Assembly (NCBI GenBank): GCA_002166865.1
Contig: NHTQ01000002.1
Coordinates: forward strand, 62,001 to 126,000
Origin: Rhodobacteraceae bacterium WFHF2C18
Lineage (GTDB): Bacteria; Pseudomonadota; Alphaproteobacteria; Rhodobacterales; Rhodobacteraceae
DNA length: 64,000 nucleotides
Direction of reading: 5' to 3'
In this document: positions 13,447 to 22,558 of the stretch, one piece after another
Position numbering within the stretch: the stretch's first letter is position 1
How the letters are laid out: each line of letters starts with the position of its first letter
The notes under the pieces: model-generated
The model's database searches: none
What the model was told of the DNA's origin: nothing
The model's input: the letters and a program-made list of their open reading frames with translations, nothing else
Position numbers and translations under genes: made by a program

Positions 13447-16400
13447 GTGCAGTTCACAAGGCTCAGACTGACCGGCTTCAAAAGCTTCGTGGACCCCACC
13501 GATCTTCACATCTCGGAGGGGCTGACGGGCGTTGTCGGCCCCAACGGCTGCGGCAAGTCCAACCTGCTCGAGGCGCTGCGCTGGGTCATGGGCGAGAACC
13601 GTCCCACCGCCATGCGCGGCGGCGGCATGGAGGACGTGATCTTCGCCGGGGCCGCGTCGCGGCCCGCCCGCAATTTCGCCGAGGTCTCGGTGCATATCGA
13701 CAACGCCGAGCGCGTGGCGCCGGCGGGCTTCAACGACGCGGACCATATCGAGATCGTCCGCCGCATCACCCGCGACGTCGGCAGTGCCTACAAGGTCAAC
13801 GGAAAGGACGTGCGCGCGCGCGACGTGCAGATGCTGTTCGCCGATGCCTCCACCGGCGCGCATTCGCCCGCGCTGGTCCGGCAGGGCCAGATCGCCGAAC
13901 TCATCAACGCCAAGCCCAAGGCGCGCCGCCGCATCCTGGAGGAGGCCGCCGGCATCTCGGGGCTCTACCAGCGCCGCCACGAGGCGGAGTTGAAGCTGCG
14001 CGGCACCGAGCAGAACCTCGCCCGCGTCGATGACGTGATCGAGCAACTGGCGGGCCAGCTCGCGCAGTTGGCCAGGCAGGCCAAGCAGGCCGCGCGCTAC
14101 CGCGCCATCGGCGAGGAGTTGCGCCGTGCCGAGGGGCTGCTGCTCTACCGCCGCTGGCAGGAGGCCGACACCGCCTGCGCGCGGGCCGAGGACGGGCTGC
14201 GCGCCTGCACGACCGAGGCCGCCCGCGCCGACACCGCCGCGCGCGCCGCCGCCCAGGCCCGCGCCGAGGCGGAGGACGCCCTGCCGCCCCTGCGCGAGGA
14301 AGAGGCCATCGCCGCCGCCGTTCTCCAGCGTCTGCAGGTCAGCCGCGACAGCCTGACCGAGCAGGAGGAGAACGCCCGCGCCCGGATCGAGACGCTGCAG
14401 GCCCGGATCGACCAGCTGGGTCACGACATCGAGCGCGAATCGGGTCTCAACCGCGATGCCGAGGAGTCCATCGCCCGCCTGCAGGAGGAGGCGCAGGAGT
14501 TGGAGGCCGCCGCCGAAGGCCACGACGCCCGGCTTGAGGCCGCCGCCGAAGAGGCGCGCGCGGCCGCCCAGGTCCTCCAGGACCGCGAGGCCGCCCTGGC
14601 GGAACTGACCGAGGACATGGCGCGCCTGTCCGCCCGGCACCAGTCGGCGCAGCGCTTCCGCGATGACAGCCGCAAGACCCTGGAGAAAAGCGAGGACGCG
14701 GCGGCGCGCGCCCGCACGGCCGCCCAGGAGGCCCAGGCGGCGCTGACCAGGGCCAGCGACGACCATGCCGCCGCCGAGCGCGACGAGGCCGCCGCGACCG
14801 AGGCCGCCCGCGCCGCCGACGCCGCCCTGACCGAGGCCGATGCGCAACGCGCCGAGACACAGGCGCGCGAGGCCGACGCCCGCGCCGAACGCTCCGCCGC
14901 CGAGGGCGAGGTCAACGCGCTCTCGGCCGAGGTCACCGCGCTGGCCAAGCTGGTGGAGCGCGACACCGCCGAGGGCGGCCAGATCCTTGACCGGCTGCAG
15001 GTCGCGCCGGGCTTCGAGAAGGCGCTCGGCGCCGCGCTGGCCGATGACCTGCGCGCGCCCGAGGTGGCGGCCGACGGCCCCACGGGCTGGTGCGTCCTGC
15101 CGGGCTATCCCGAGCTTCAGCCGCTGCCCGAGGGCGTCACGGCGCTCTCGGCCCATGTCACGGTGCCCGAGGTGCTGGCGCGGCGCATGTCCCAGATCGG
15201 TCTGGTATCCGCGGACGACGGCCCGGGGCTGCAACCGCTGCTGAAACCGGGGCAGCGCCTGGTCTCGCGCGAGGGCGATCTCTGGCGCTGGGACGGATAC
15301 CGCGCCTGGGCCGAGGACGCGCCCTCGGCCGCTGCGCTACGGCTGGAACAGCTCAACCGGCTGGAGGAACTCAAGCAGGAACTGGAACGCGCCACCGCCC
15401 GGGCCGAGGGCGCCCGGCGCGCGCACGACAGCCTGCGCGAGACCCTCGCCGAACGGACAGAGGCGGACAAGCGCGCCCGCGAGGCGCGCCGCGCCGCCGA
15501 TACCCGCGCGACCGAGGCGGCCCGCGCCCTCAGCCGTGCCGCGGCCGACCGTGACCTCGCCCAGTCCAAGCGGGAGTCGCAGGAACTCGCCGTCGCCCGC
15601 CACGAGGAAGAGGCCCGGGCCGCCCGGGCCCAGCTGGCCGAGGCTGAACAGGCGCTGGCCGAACTCGGCGATCTGGAGGCCGCCCGCGCCCGGCTCGAAG
15701 AGGTCAAGACCGCCGTCGAGGCCGCGCGCATGACCATGATGACCAAGCGCACCGCCCACGACGAACTGCGCCGCGCCGGCGAGGCCCGCGCCGCCCGGGC
15801 CGAGACCGTCGCGCGCGAGATCGCGGGCTGGCGCACCCGTCTGGCCAATGCCGAGACCCGCGGCCGCGAACTGGCCGAACGCAAGGCCGGCTTCGAGGCG
15901 GAGCTGGCCGAGGCCCGGGACGTGCCCGGCGAACTGGCGGCCAGGCGCAGCGATCTGGCCGGCCAGATCGAGGCCGCCGAATCGCGCAAGGCCGCCGCCG
16001 CCGATGCCCTGTCGGCCGCGGAAGCCACCCGCCGCGAGGCCGTGACGGCCGAGCGCGAGGCGGAACGTGCCGCCTCAGAGGCGCGCGAGGCCCGCGCCGC
16101 CGCCGAAGCCCGCGCCGAGGCCGCCCGCGAGGGCCGCGACGCCGCCGCCGCCCGCATCCACGAGGAACAGGACAGCACCCCGCAGGCGCTGCTGGCCCGG
16201 CTGGAGGCCGACCCCGAGTCGCTGCCCGAGGCGGAACGGATCGAGGCCGACGTCACCCGCCTGCGCCGCAGCCGGGACGCGCTCGGTGCCGTCAACCTGC
16301 GCGCCGAGGAGGACGCCCGCGAGGTCGAGGCGGAACACCAGAGCCTGCTGGCCGAGAAGCAGGATCTCGAAGAGGCCATCCGCACCCTGCGCAACGGCAT

Positions 16401-16902
16401 CGCGAGCCTCAACCGCGAGGGCCGCGAGCGCCTGCTGACCGCCTTCGAACAGGTCAACGCCAATTTTTCCACTCTCTTCCGCCACCTCTTCGGCGGGGGG
16501 GAGGCCAATCTCGTCATGGTGGAAAGCGATGACCCGCTGGAGGCCGGTCTGGAGATCATGTGCCAGCCCCCGGGCAAGAAACTGGCCACGCTGAGCCTGC
16601 TGTCGGGGGGCGAGCAGACGCTGACGGCGCTGGCGCTGATCTTCGCGGTGTTCCTCGCCAATCCCGCGCCCATCTGCGTGCTGGACGAGGTGGACGCGCC
16701 GCTGGACGACGCCAACGTCACCCGTTTCTGCGACCTGCTGGACGAGATGTGCCGCCGCACCGAGACGCGCTTTCTCATCATCACCCACAACGCGGTGACG
16801 ATGAGCCGGATGGACCGCCTCTTCGGCGTCACGATGGGCGAACAGGGCGTCAGCCAGCTGGTCAGCGTGGACCTCAAGAAGGCCGAAGCGATGGTCGCGT
16901 GA
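13447..16902 (+). CDS. smc: Chromosome segregation protein SMC (GTG start)
   Basis: This 1151-residue ATPase organises and segregates the chromosome. It has the complete SMC architecture: an N-terminal Walker A GPNGCGKS at residues 31-38, long alanine/glutamate/arginine-rich coiled coils, a hinge at roughly 510-630, a second coiled coil, then the LSGGEQ signature near 1052-1057 and Walker B CVLDEVDAPL near 1076-1085. I start at GTG 13447 because MQFTRLRLTGFKSF is the conserved SMC beginning; the open frame continues 19 codons upstream without family likeness. No scpA or scpB lies beside it. The following dinB gene is convergent with a 16-bp gap. Confidence 0.96.
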   Translation: MQFTRLRLTGFKSFVDPTDLHISEGLTGVVGPNGCGKSNLLEALRWVMGENRPTAMRGGGMEDVIFAGAASRPARNFAEVSVHIDNAERVAPAGFNDADHIEIVRRITRDVGSAYKVNGKDVRARDVQMLFADASTGAHSPALVRQGQIAELINAKPKARRRILEEAAGISGLYQRRHEAELKLRGTEQNLARVDDVIEQLAGQLAQLARQAKQAARYRAIGEELRRAEGLLLYRRWQEADTACARAEDGLRACTTEAARADTAARAAAQARAEAEDALPPLREEEAIAAAVLQRLQVSRDSLTEQEENARARIETLQARIDQLGHDIERESGLNRDAEESIARLQEEAQELEAAAEGHDARLEAAAEEARAAAQVLQDREAALAELTEDMARLSARHQSAQRFRDDSRKTLEKSEDAAARARTAAQEAQAALTRASDDHAAAERDEAAATEAARAADAALTEADAQRAETQAREADARAERSAAEGEVNALSAEVTALAKLVERDTAEGGQILDRLQVAPGFEKALGAALADDLRAPEVAADGPTGWCVLPGYPELQPLPEGVTALSAHVTVPEVLARRMSQIGLVSADDGPGLQPLLKPGQRLVSREGDLWRWDGYRAWAEDAPSAAALRLEQLNRLEELKQELERATARAEGARRAHDSLRETLAERTEADKRAREARRAADTRATEAARALSRAAADRDLAQSKRESQELAVARHEEEARAARAQLAEAEQALAELGDLEAARARLEEVKTAVEAARMTMMTKRTAHDELRRAGEARAARAETVAREIAGWRTRLANAETRGRELAERKAGFEAELAEARDVPGELAARRSDLAGQIEAAESRKAAAADALSAAEATRREAVTAEREAERAASEAREARAAAEARAEAAREGRDAAAARIHEEQDSTPQALLARLEADPESLPEAERIEADVTRLRRSRDALGAVNLRAEEDAREVEAEHQSLLAEKQDLEEAIRTLRNGIASLNREGRERLLTAFEQVNANFSTLFRHLFGGGEANLVMVESDDPLEAGLEIMCQPPGKKLATLSLLSGGEQTLTALALIFAVFLANPAPICVLDEVDAPLDDANVTRFCDLLDEMCRRTETRFLIITHNAVTMSRMDRLFGVTMGEQGVSQLVSVDLKKAEAMVA

Positions 16903-16918
16903 CCCCGCGCGCCGGCGC

Positions 16919-18172
16919 TCAGCGCAGCGCCCGGCCCTTGAGGATCGCGGCGTGCCCGAAACGGCGGCGGATGGCATCGGTCGCGCGTTCGGCGCGGCCG
17001 CGCTGCTCGGCCTGTGGGTCCAGCAGATCGCCCGAGCGGTCGGCGGCCTCGGCGGTGGCCAACTCCGACAGGCCCACCCCGATCAGGCGGAAGGGCGCCT
17101 GTCCCGCGGCCTGGCCCATCAGCCCGGCGGCCGTGCGGTAGATGCGATCGGCGGTCTGCGTGGGCTCGCGCAACGCCAGGCGGCGGGTGACGAGCCGGTG
17201 ATCGGCGCGCTTGAGCTTCAATACCACGACCCGGCCCGCCAGCCCCTTGGCCTTGGCCCTGTCCGCGACCTTTTCCGACAGCCGCCAAAGGTGGCCGTCC
17301 AGCGCCTCCGGGTCACCCGTGTCCTCGGCGAAGGTCGTTTCGTTCGAGATCGACTTGACCGGGGCGTTGGCCGACACCCGGCGCGCATCGCGGCCGCGCG
17401 CCAGTTGCCACAGCCGCTCGCCCATGGCGCCGAAACGCGCGTGCAGGTCGCGGCTGTCCCACCGGCGCAGGTCGGCGAAGGTCCGGATGCCGGCGGCCTC
17501 CAGCGCGGCCCGGGTGGTCGCGCCGACGCCCCAGATCATGCCCACGGGCTTGTCCGCAAGGAAATCCTCGGTCTCGGCCGCGCCGATCACCGAGAACCCG
17601 TGCGGCTTGTCCAGGTCCGAGGCGATCTTGGCCAGGAACTTGTTGTGGCTGAGCCCGATGGAGCCGGTCAGCCCCAGCTCGTCCCGCATCCGCCTGACCA
17701 GCCGCGCCAGCATCACCGCCGGCGGCGCCCCGTGCAGCCGCGCCGTGCCCGTAAGATCCAGGAACGCCTCGTCCAGCGACAGCGGCTCCACCGCCGGGGT
17801 CAGTTCCTCCATCATGGCACGGATCCGGCGCGAGGTTTCGGCATAGACCTCCATCCGCGGCTTCATCACCACCGCCTCGGGGCAGAGCTTCAGCGCCTGG
17901 AACATCGGCATGGCCGAGCGCACGCCCCGGATCCGGGCGACGTAGCAGGCGGTGGAGACGACGCCGCGCCGCCCGCCGCCGATGATCAGCGGCTTGTCGG
18001 CAAGCGCGGGATTGTCCCGTTTCTCGACGCTGGCATAGAAAGCGTCGCAGTCCATGTGCGCGATGGACAGATCGAACAGGTCGGGGTGCGCCACCACGCG
18101 CGGGCTGCGGCAGGCCGGACAGCGCGGGCCGGTCTCGAAAGGGGTCAGGCAGTCGCGGCAGAGGGTGGGCAT
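16919..18172 (-). CDS. dinB: DNA polymerase IV with N-terminal zinc ribbon
   Basis: A 417-residue Y-family translesion polymerase. Catalytic acidic residues are in MDCDAFYASVE (Asp41, Asp43) and SLDEAFLDL (Asp134, Glu135); thumb and little-finger regions follow. Unlike E. coli DinB it begins with a CxxC-x9-CxxC cluster (Cys5, Cys8, Cys18, Cys21), a zinc-ribbon-like module that delays the polymerase start to about residue 33. The ATG at 18172 is chosen because the zinc cluster directly follows it. It converges on smc and is divergent from crcB. No LexA box was evident. Confidence 0.93.
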   Translation of the reverse strand: MPTLCRDCLTPFETGPRCPACRSPRVVAHPDLFDLSIAHMDCDAFYASVEKRDNPALADKPLIIGGGRRGVVSTACYVARIRGVRSAMPMFQALKLCPEAVVMKPRMEVYAETSRRIRAMMEELTPAVEPLSLDEAFLDLTGTARLHGAPPAVMLARLVRRMRDELGLTGSIGLSHNKFLAKIASDLDKPHGFSVIGAAETEDFLADKPVGMIWGVGATTRAALEAAGIRTFADLRRWDSRDLHARFGAMGERLWQLARGRDARRVSANAPVKSISNETTFAEDTGDPEALDGHLWRLSEKVADRAKAKGLAGRVVVLKLKRADHRLVTRRLALREPTQTADRIYRTAAGLMGQAAGQAPFRLIGVGLSELATAEAADRSGDLLDPQAEQRGRAERATDAIRRRFGHAAILKGRALR

Positions 18173-18396
18173 GAAGCGGACCAGGAAAGCAGCGCGGGCG
18201 GCCGCGGGCCCGGGGCCCGCCTTGCCGGTCAGGCCGGAGTCTAGCGCATGCCGCGGCCGCGCAACAGGAAAAACCGGCCGATGGTTCCGGTCCGCCGGGC
18301 CGGCCCGCGGTGGCCCTTTGCCGCAACGGCCCGCGTTCCGTGCCGGCGGGGGCGGCCGGCTTGACAATGCCGGGGCGCCGGGCGACAGAGCCGGCC

Positions 18397-18777
18397 ATGA
18401 TCTGGACGGTGCTACAGGTGGCCCTTGGCGGCGGAATCGGGGCCGTGGCGCGCCACCTGACCTCGGTGGGCGCGATGCGCCTGGTCGGTCCGGGCTTCCC
18501 CTGGGCCACCCTTGCGGTGAACGTGCTGGGCTCGTTCCTGATGGGGCTTTTGGTGGTGGTCCTGGCCCATCAAACCGGCGGCACCCGGGCCGCGCCCTTC
18601 CTCGTGACGGGGGTGCTGGGCGGCTTCACCACCTTCTCGGCCTTCTCGCTGGATGCGCTGACGCTTTGGGAACGCGGGCAGGGCGGGCTGGCGCTGGGCT
18701 ACGTCGCGGCCTCGGTGCTGCTCTCGCTCGCGGCGATCGCCGCGGCGATGCTCGTGACCAGGGCCGTCTACCAATGA
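18397..18777 (+). CDS. crcB: Fluoride channel Fluc/CrcB
   Basis: A 126-residue membrane protein with four hydrophobic helices that exports fluoride as a dual-topology dimer. Family motifs are present: GGGIGAVARH near the start, the pore asparagine Asn42 in TLAVNVLGSF, and GGFTTFSAFS at 75-84 (phenylalanine box and sodium-site region). I saw no obvious fluoride riboswitch in the 220 bp upstream, although I could not fold that region. The stop overlaps the next start by ATGA, beginning a four-gene chain crcB-rluC-HAD-atp12. Confidence 0.92.
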   Translation: MIWTVLQVALGGGIGAVARHLTSVGAMRLVGPGFPWATLAVNVLGSFLMGLLVVVLAHQTGGTRAAPFLVTGVLGGFTTFSAFSLDALTLWERGQGGLALGYVAASVLLSLAAIAAAMLVTRAVYQ

Positions 18778-19820
18778 GCGGCGTGCAGACCCTCACGGTG
18801 GATGCCCAGGGCGCCGACCAGCGCCTCGACCGCTGGCTGCGGCGGCAGTTCCCGCACCTCGCGCAGGGCCGGATCGAGAAGATGTGCCGCAAGGGCGAAC
18901 TGCGCGTGGACGGCGGCCGGGTCAAGGCCAGCACCCGGCTGGCGGCGGGCCAAAAGGTGCGCGTGCCCCCGCTGCCCGCGCCCGGGACGGCGCCCGCGCA
19001 CCCGACCACGCCCCCGGTGTCCGAAGCCGACGCCAGGATGATCCGCGCCACGGTCATCTACCGCGACGATCACATTCTGGCGCTGAACAAGCCCCCGGGC
19101 CTGCCCGTGCAGGGCGGCAGCAAGCAGAACCGGCACGTGGACGGCCTGGCCGAGGCGCTGCGCTTCGGCCTCGCGGAAAAGCCCCGCCTGGTTCACCGGC
19201 TGGACAAGGACACCTCGGGCGTGCTGCTCATGGCGCGCACCGGCGCGGTGGCCAAGTCCCTGGCCGCCGCCTTCCGCGCCCGCGCGACGCGCAAGATCTA
19301 CTGGGCCGCCGTCGCCGGCGTGCCCAGCCCCCGCATGGGCACCATCCGCTTCGGGCTGGTCAAGGCGCCGGGGCACGGCCCCCGCGGCGAGGGCGAGAAG
19401 ATGCTCTGCCTCCATCCCGAGGCGGTCGCCGACACGCCCGAGGCGAAACACGCCACCACCGACTACGCGGTGATCGAGGCCGCCGGCACGCGCTGCGCCT
19501 GGATGGCGCTGGTGCCGGTGACGGGCCGGACCCACCAGCTGCGCGCCCACATGGCCGAGATCGGCCACCCCATCGTGGGCGACGGCAAGTATGGCGGATC
19601 GGGGCAGGAGAACTGGGGCGAGGGCTGGGGCGCGCAACTGGGCGGAGAGATCAGCCGCAAGCTGCACCTGCACGCCCGCTCGCTGACCATCCGCCACCCC
19701 GTCACCGGCGCCGATCTGCACCTGACCGCGCCGTTGCCCGGGCACATGGTCCGCACCTGGGAGATGTTCCAGTGGCAGCCGGCGGAGGCCCCCCTCGACC
19801 CCTTCGCGGAGGCGCCATGA
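18774..19820 (+). CDS. rluC: RluC-type 23S rRNA pseudouridine synthase
   Basis: A 348-residue protein with an N-terminal S4 RNA-binding domain (about residues 15-70) and an RluA-family catalytic domain. The catalytic motif HRLDKDTSG places the nucleophile at Asp144, and GRTHQLRAH lies downstream. RluC modifies positions 955, 2504 and 2580 of 23S rRNA in E. coli. The specific target here is inferred from similarity and length; RluD is less likely. The gene overlaps crcB before and the HAD gene after by four bases each, so the chain is translationally coupled. Confidence 0.92.
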   Translation: MSGVQTLTVDAQGADQRLDRWLRRQFPHLAQGRIEKMCRKGELRVDGGRVKASTRLAAGQKVRVPPLPAPGTAPAHPTTPPVSEADARMIRATVIYRDDHILALNKPPGLPVQGGSKQNRHVDGLAEALRFGLAEKPRLVHRLDKDTSGVLLMARTGAVAKSLAAAFRARATRKIYWAAVAGVPSPRMGTIRFGLVKAPGHGPRGEGEKMLCLHPEAVADTPEAKHATTDYAVIEAAGTRCAWMALVPVTGRTHQLRAHMAEIGHPIVGDGKYGGSGQENWGEGWGAQLGGEISRKLHLHARSLTIRHPVTGADLHLTAPLPGHMVRTWEMFQWQPAEAPLDPFAEAP

Positions 19821-20500
19821 GCCCGCCCCTGCGCCTCATCGTCTTCGACGTGGACGGCACGCTGGTGGACAGCCAGGGCGACATCGTGGCGGCCATGGCC
19901 CATGCCTTCGACCGGGCCGACCACCCGCTGCCCGACCGCGCGGCGATCCTGTCCGTCGTGGGCCTGTCGCTCGACGTGGCCGTGGCGCGCCTCGCCCCCG
20001 GCCTGCCTGCCGCGCGGCACGCGCAGATGGTGGACTGGTACAAGGACGCCTACGTGAATCTGCGCGCGCGCAACGGCATCGCGGAATCCTCGCCGCTCTA
20101 TCCCTACGCGCTGGACACGCTCGCGGCGCTGCACGCGGTGCCCGAGAACCTGCTGGGCGTGGCCACGGGCAAGTCGCGGCGCGGCCTCGACAAGCTGCTG
20201 GACGGCCACGGGCTCAGGCCCTTCTTCGTCACCGCGCAGGTGGCCGACCACCACCCCTCCAAGCCGCATCCCGCGATGCTGCACGCGGCCTTGTCCGCGA
20301 CCGGCGTCGCGGCCCGCGATGCCGTCATGGTGGGCGACACCGTCTATGACATGGAAATGGCCCGGGCGGCCGGGGTGCCCTTCGTCGGCGTGAGCTGGGG
20401 CTACCACGCGCCCGCGGCCCTTTCCGGCGCCGCGGCCGTGCTGGAGGATTTCCGCGCGCTGCCCGCCACCGTCGAAAGGATCCGGGAGACGACCCAATGA
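19817..20500 (+). CDS. HAD-superfamily hydrolase, phosphoglycolate phosphatase-like
   Basis: A 227-residue HAD phosphatase. Motif I is DVDGT with nucleophile Asp11 and acid/base Asp13, motif II ATGKS, motif III lysine in SKPHPAML and motif IV GDTVYDMEMA. An alpha-helical cap lies between motifs I and II. It resembles Gph and related sugar-phosphate or nucleotide phosphatases; the substrate cannot be named. Its position between rluC and atp12, with ATGA overlaps on both sides, is a layout I recall from related Rhodobacterales. Confidence 0.88.
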   Translation: MSPPLRLIVFDVDGTLVDSQGDIVAAMAHAFDRADHPLPDRAAILSVVGLSLDVAVARLAPGLPAARHAQMVDWYKDAYVNLRARNGIAESSPLYPYALDTLAALHAVPENLLGVATGKSRRGLDKLLDGHGLRPFFVTAQVADHHPSKPHPAMLHAALSATGVAARDAVMVGDTVYDMEMARAAGVPFVGVSWGYHAPAALSGAAAVLEDFRALPATVERIRETTQ

Positions 20501-21213
20501 CCGAATGGAAGGCCAAGCGTTTCTGGAAGACCGCCACCGTGGCGGCAGCCCCGGGCGGATACACCGTGCAGCTGGACGGGCGGCCCGTGAAGACCCCGGC
20601 AAAGGCCCCCCTGGAAGTTCCGACCGAGGCCCTGGCGGCAGCGATCGCCGCCGAATGGGATGCCCAGGAGGGCGAGGTCGATCCCGGCGCCATGCCGGCC
20701 ACCCGCTCGGCCAATGCCGCGATCGACAAGGTCCGGCCCCAGCATGCCGCGGTGGCCGAGATGATCGCGGCCTACGGCGACACCGACCTGCTGTGTTACC
20801 GCGCCGACGCGCCCGAAGGGCTGGTGCAGCGCCAGGCCGAGGCCTGGGACCCCCTGCTCGCCTGGGCCGAACGGGATCTTGGCGCGCGGCTGCGCCCCGT
20901 CACCGGGGTCATGCACGCGCCGCAGGATGCCGCCGCGCTGGCCGCCCTGACCGCGCAGGTCCGCGCGATGGACGCCTTCGCGCTGACGGCGTTCCACGAC
21001 CTCGTCAGCCTGACTGGTTCGCTGATCCTGGGCTTCGCCGCGGTCCATGACCAGCACCCGCCCGAAACCCTGTGGGCGCTCTCGCGCCTTGATGAAACCT
21101 GGCAGGAGGAATTCTGGGGCGTCGACGAGGAGGCCCGCCAGACGGCGCTGCGGAAACAATCTGACTTTCTGCATGCCAAGCGGTTTCACGATATTTCCCG
21201 GCCCGCGCGCTAG
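20497..21213 (+). CDS. ATP12-family F1-ATPase assembly chaperone
   Basis: A 238-residue homologue of mitochondrial Atp12, which binds the ATP synthase alpha subunit during F1 assembly. Features include a KRFWK opening, the GRPVKTPAK segment and a C-terminal domain with WDPLLAW and FHDLVSLTGSL, followed by a glutamate/tryptophan-rich tail. Alphaproteobacteria carry this chaperone, consistent with the mitochondrial link. It is the last gene of the crcB chain and overlaps the HAD stop by four bases. Confidence 0.9.
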   Translation: MTEWKAKRFWKTATVAAAPGGYTVQLDGRPVKTPAKAPLEVPTEALAAAIAAEWDAQEGEVDPGAMPATRSANAAIDKVRPQHAAVAEMIAAYGDTDLLCYRADAPEGLVQRQAEAWDPLLAWAERDLGARLRPVTGVMHAPQDAAALAALTAQVRAMDAFALTAFHDLVSLTGSLILGFAAVHDQHPPETLWALSRLDETWQEEFWGVDEEARQTALRKQSDFLHAKRFHDISRPAR

Positions 21214-21413
21214 GTGATTTCTCGGGCGGCACGGGCGGTTCCAGCACCTGCCGAAGCATTGTTTTTCGTGATCCGGGCCTTGACGTGTCATGATGAATCT
21301 AGCCAAACTCGCCAACACTGATGGGGCATCCCGCTCCCGTTTGCAGTATCGCTCGGTCCGAAAGGACCGCGAAAAACCGCCCGGAAAAGGCGGACAATCA
21401 GGAAGAGGTAACC

Positions 21414-22433
21414 ATGAAAAAATCCGTAATTTTTGGCGCGCTGACCGTGGCCGGCCTGAGCGCCGGCGCTGCTGCGGCGGCCACCCTCGATGACGTCAAG
21501 GCCCGCGGCAAGCTGAACTGCGGCGTGACCACCGGCCTGGTGGGCTTCGCCGCACCGGACGCCAGCGGCGAGTGGCAGGGCTTCGACGTTGCGGTGTGCC
21601 GCGCCGTGGCCGCCGCCGTCCTGGGCGACAAGACCGCCGTTGAATTCGTCCCCACGACGGGCAAGACGCGCTTCACCGCGCTGGCCTCGGGCGAGGTGGA
21701 CATGCTGGCGCGCAACACCACCTGGACGCTGACGCGCGACGTGGACCTCAAGAACGAGTTCGTGGGCATCAACTACTACGACGGTCAGGGCTTCATGATC
21801 CGCAAGGACCTGGGCGTGACCTCGGCCAAGGATCTCAACGGCGCCACCGTCTGCATCCAGACCGGCACCACCACCGAACTGAACCTGGCCGATTTCTTCC
21901 GTGCCAACGACATGGAATACGAGCCGGTGCCGATCGAAACGAACGCCGAGGCGCAGCAGCAGTACCTCGCCGGCGCCTGCGACGTCTACACCACCGATTC
22001 CTCGGGCCTGGCCGCCACGCGCGCGACCTTCGAGAACCCCAAGGATCACATCATCCTGCCCGAGATCATCTCGAAGGAACCGCTCGGCCCGCTGGTGCGC
22101 CACGGTGACCAGCAGTGGGGCGACATCGTCCGCTGGACGCTCAATGCCCTGATCGCGGCCGAGGAATACGGCCTGACCTCCGCCAACGTCGAGGAACTGG
22201 CCGAAAACGGCACCGACAAGCCGAACGTCAACCGGATCCTCGGTGTCGAGGGCAACCTGGGCGAGATGCTTGGGCTGGAGTCCGACTGGGCGGTGCGCGC
22301 CATCGCGGCCGGCGGCAACTACGGCGAGCTCTTCGCCAAGCACATCGGCGAGGATACGCCCGTCGGCCTGGCCCGCGGCCTGAACGCGCAGTGGAAAGAC
22401 GGCGGCCTGATGTACGCTCCGCCCTTCCGCTGA
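21414..22433 (+). CDS. aapJ: General L-amino acid ABC transporter, periplasmic binding protein
   Basis: A 339-residue secreted binding protein. It has a classical signal peptide (MKKSVIFGAL start, AAAA before a cut near residue 23) and a family-3 solute-binding fold with GFDVAVCRAVAAAVLG, DMLARNTTWT and a long C-terminal lobe. Length and sequence match AapJ/BztA of alphaproteobacteria, which collect a broad range of L-amino acids. The ATG at 21414 follows a GGAAGAGG ribosome site. The 200 bp in front, after atp12, must hold the promoter, but I could not pick convincing boxes. A strong hairpin follows the stop. Confidence 0.95.
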   Translation: MKKSVIFGALTVAGLSAGAAAAATLDDVKARGKLNCGVTTGLVGFAAPDASGEWQGFDVAVCRAVAAAVLGDKTAVEFVPTTGKTRFTALASGEVDMLARNTTWTLTRDVDLKNEFVGINYYDGQGFMIRKDLGVTSAKDLNGATVCIQTGTTTELNLADFFRANDMEYEPVPIETNAEAQQQYLAGACDVYTTDSSGLAATRATFENPKDHIILPEIISKEPLGPLVRHGDQQWGDIVRWTLNALIAAEEYGLTSANVEELAENGTDKPNVNRILGVEGNLGEMLGLESDWAVRAIAAGGNYGELFAKHIGEDTPVGLARGLNAQWKDGGLMYAPPFR

Positions 22434-22445
22434 TCGGAACCTGAC

Positions 22446-22472
22446 GAGGGGCGCGGGCATCCCGCGCCCCTC
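22446..22472 (+). terminator. Hairpin between aapJ and aapQ (attenuator / mRNA stabiliser)
   Basis: A perfect 12-bp stem (GAGGGGCGCGGG / CCCGCGCCCCTC) with a 3-base loop, 13 bp after the aapJ stop and with no T-run. Such hairpins after binding-protein genes typically protect the upstream message and reduce read-through into the permease genes. Confidence 0.75.
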
Positions 22473-22558
22473 GCGTATCCGGCACACTGGGGATCGGCCA
22501 TCGGCACGCGCTGCCGCAGAAAAACCACACCTGGCCGACAGACGGGGACCATCCCAAC

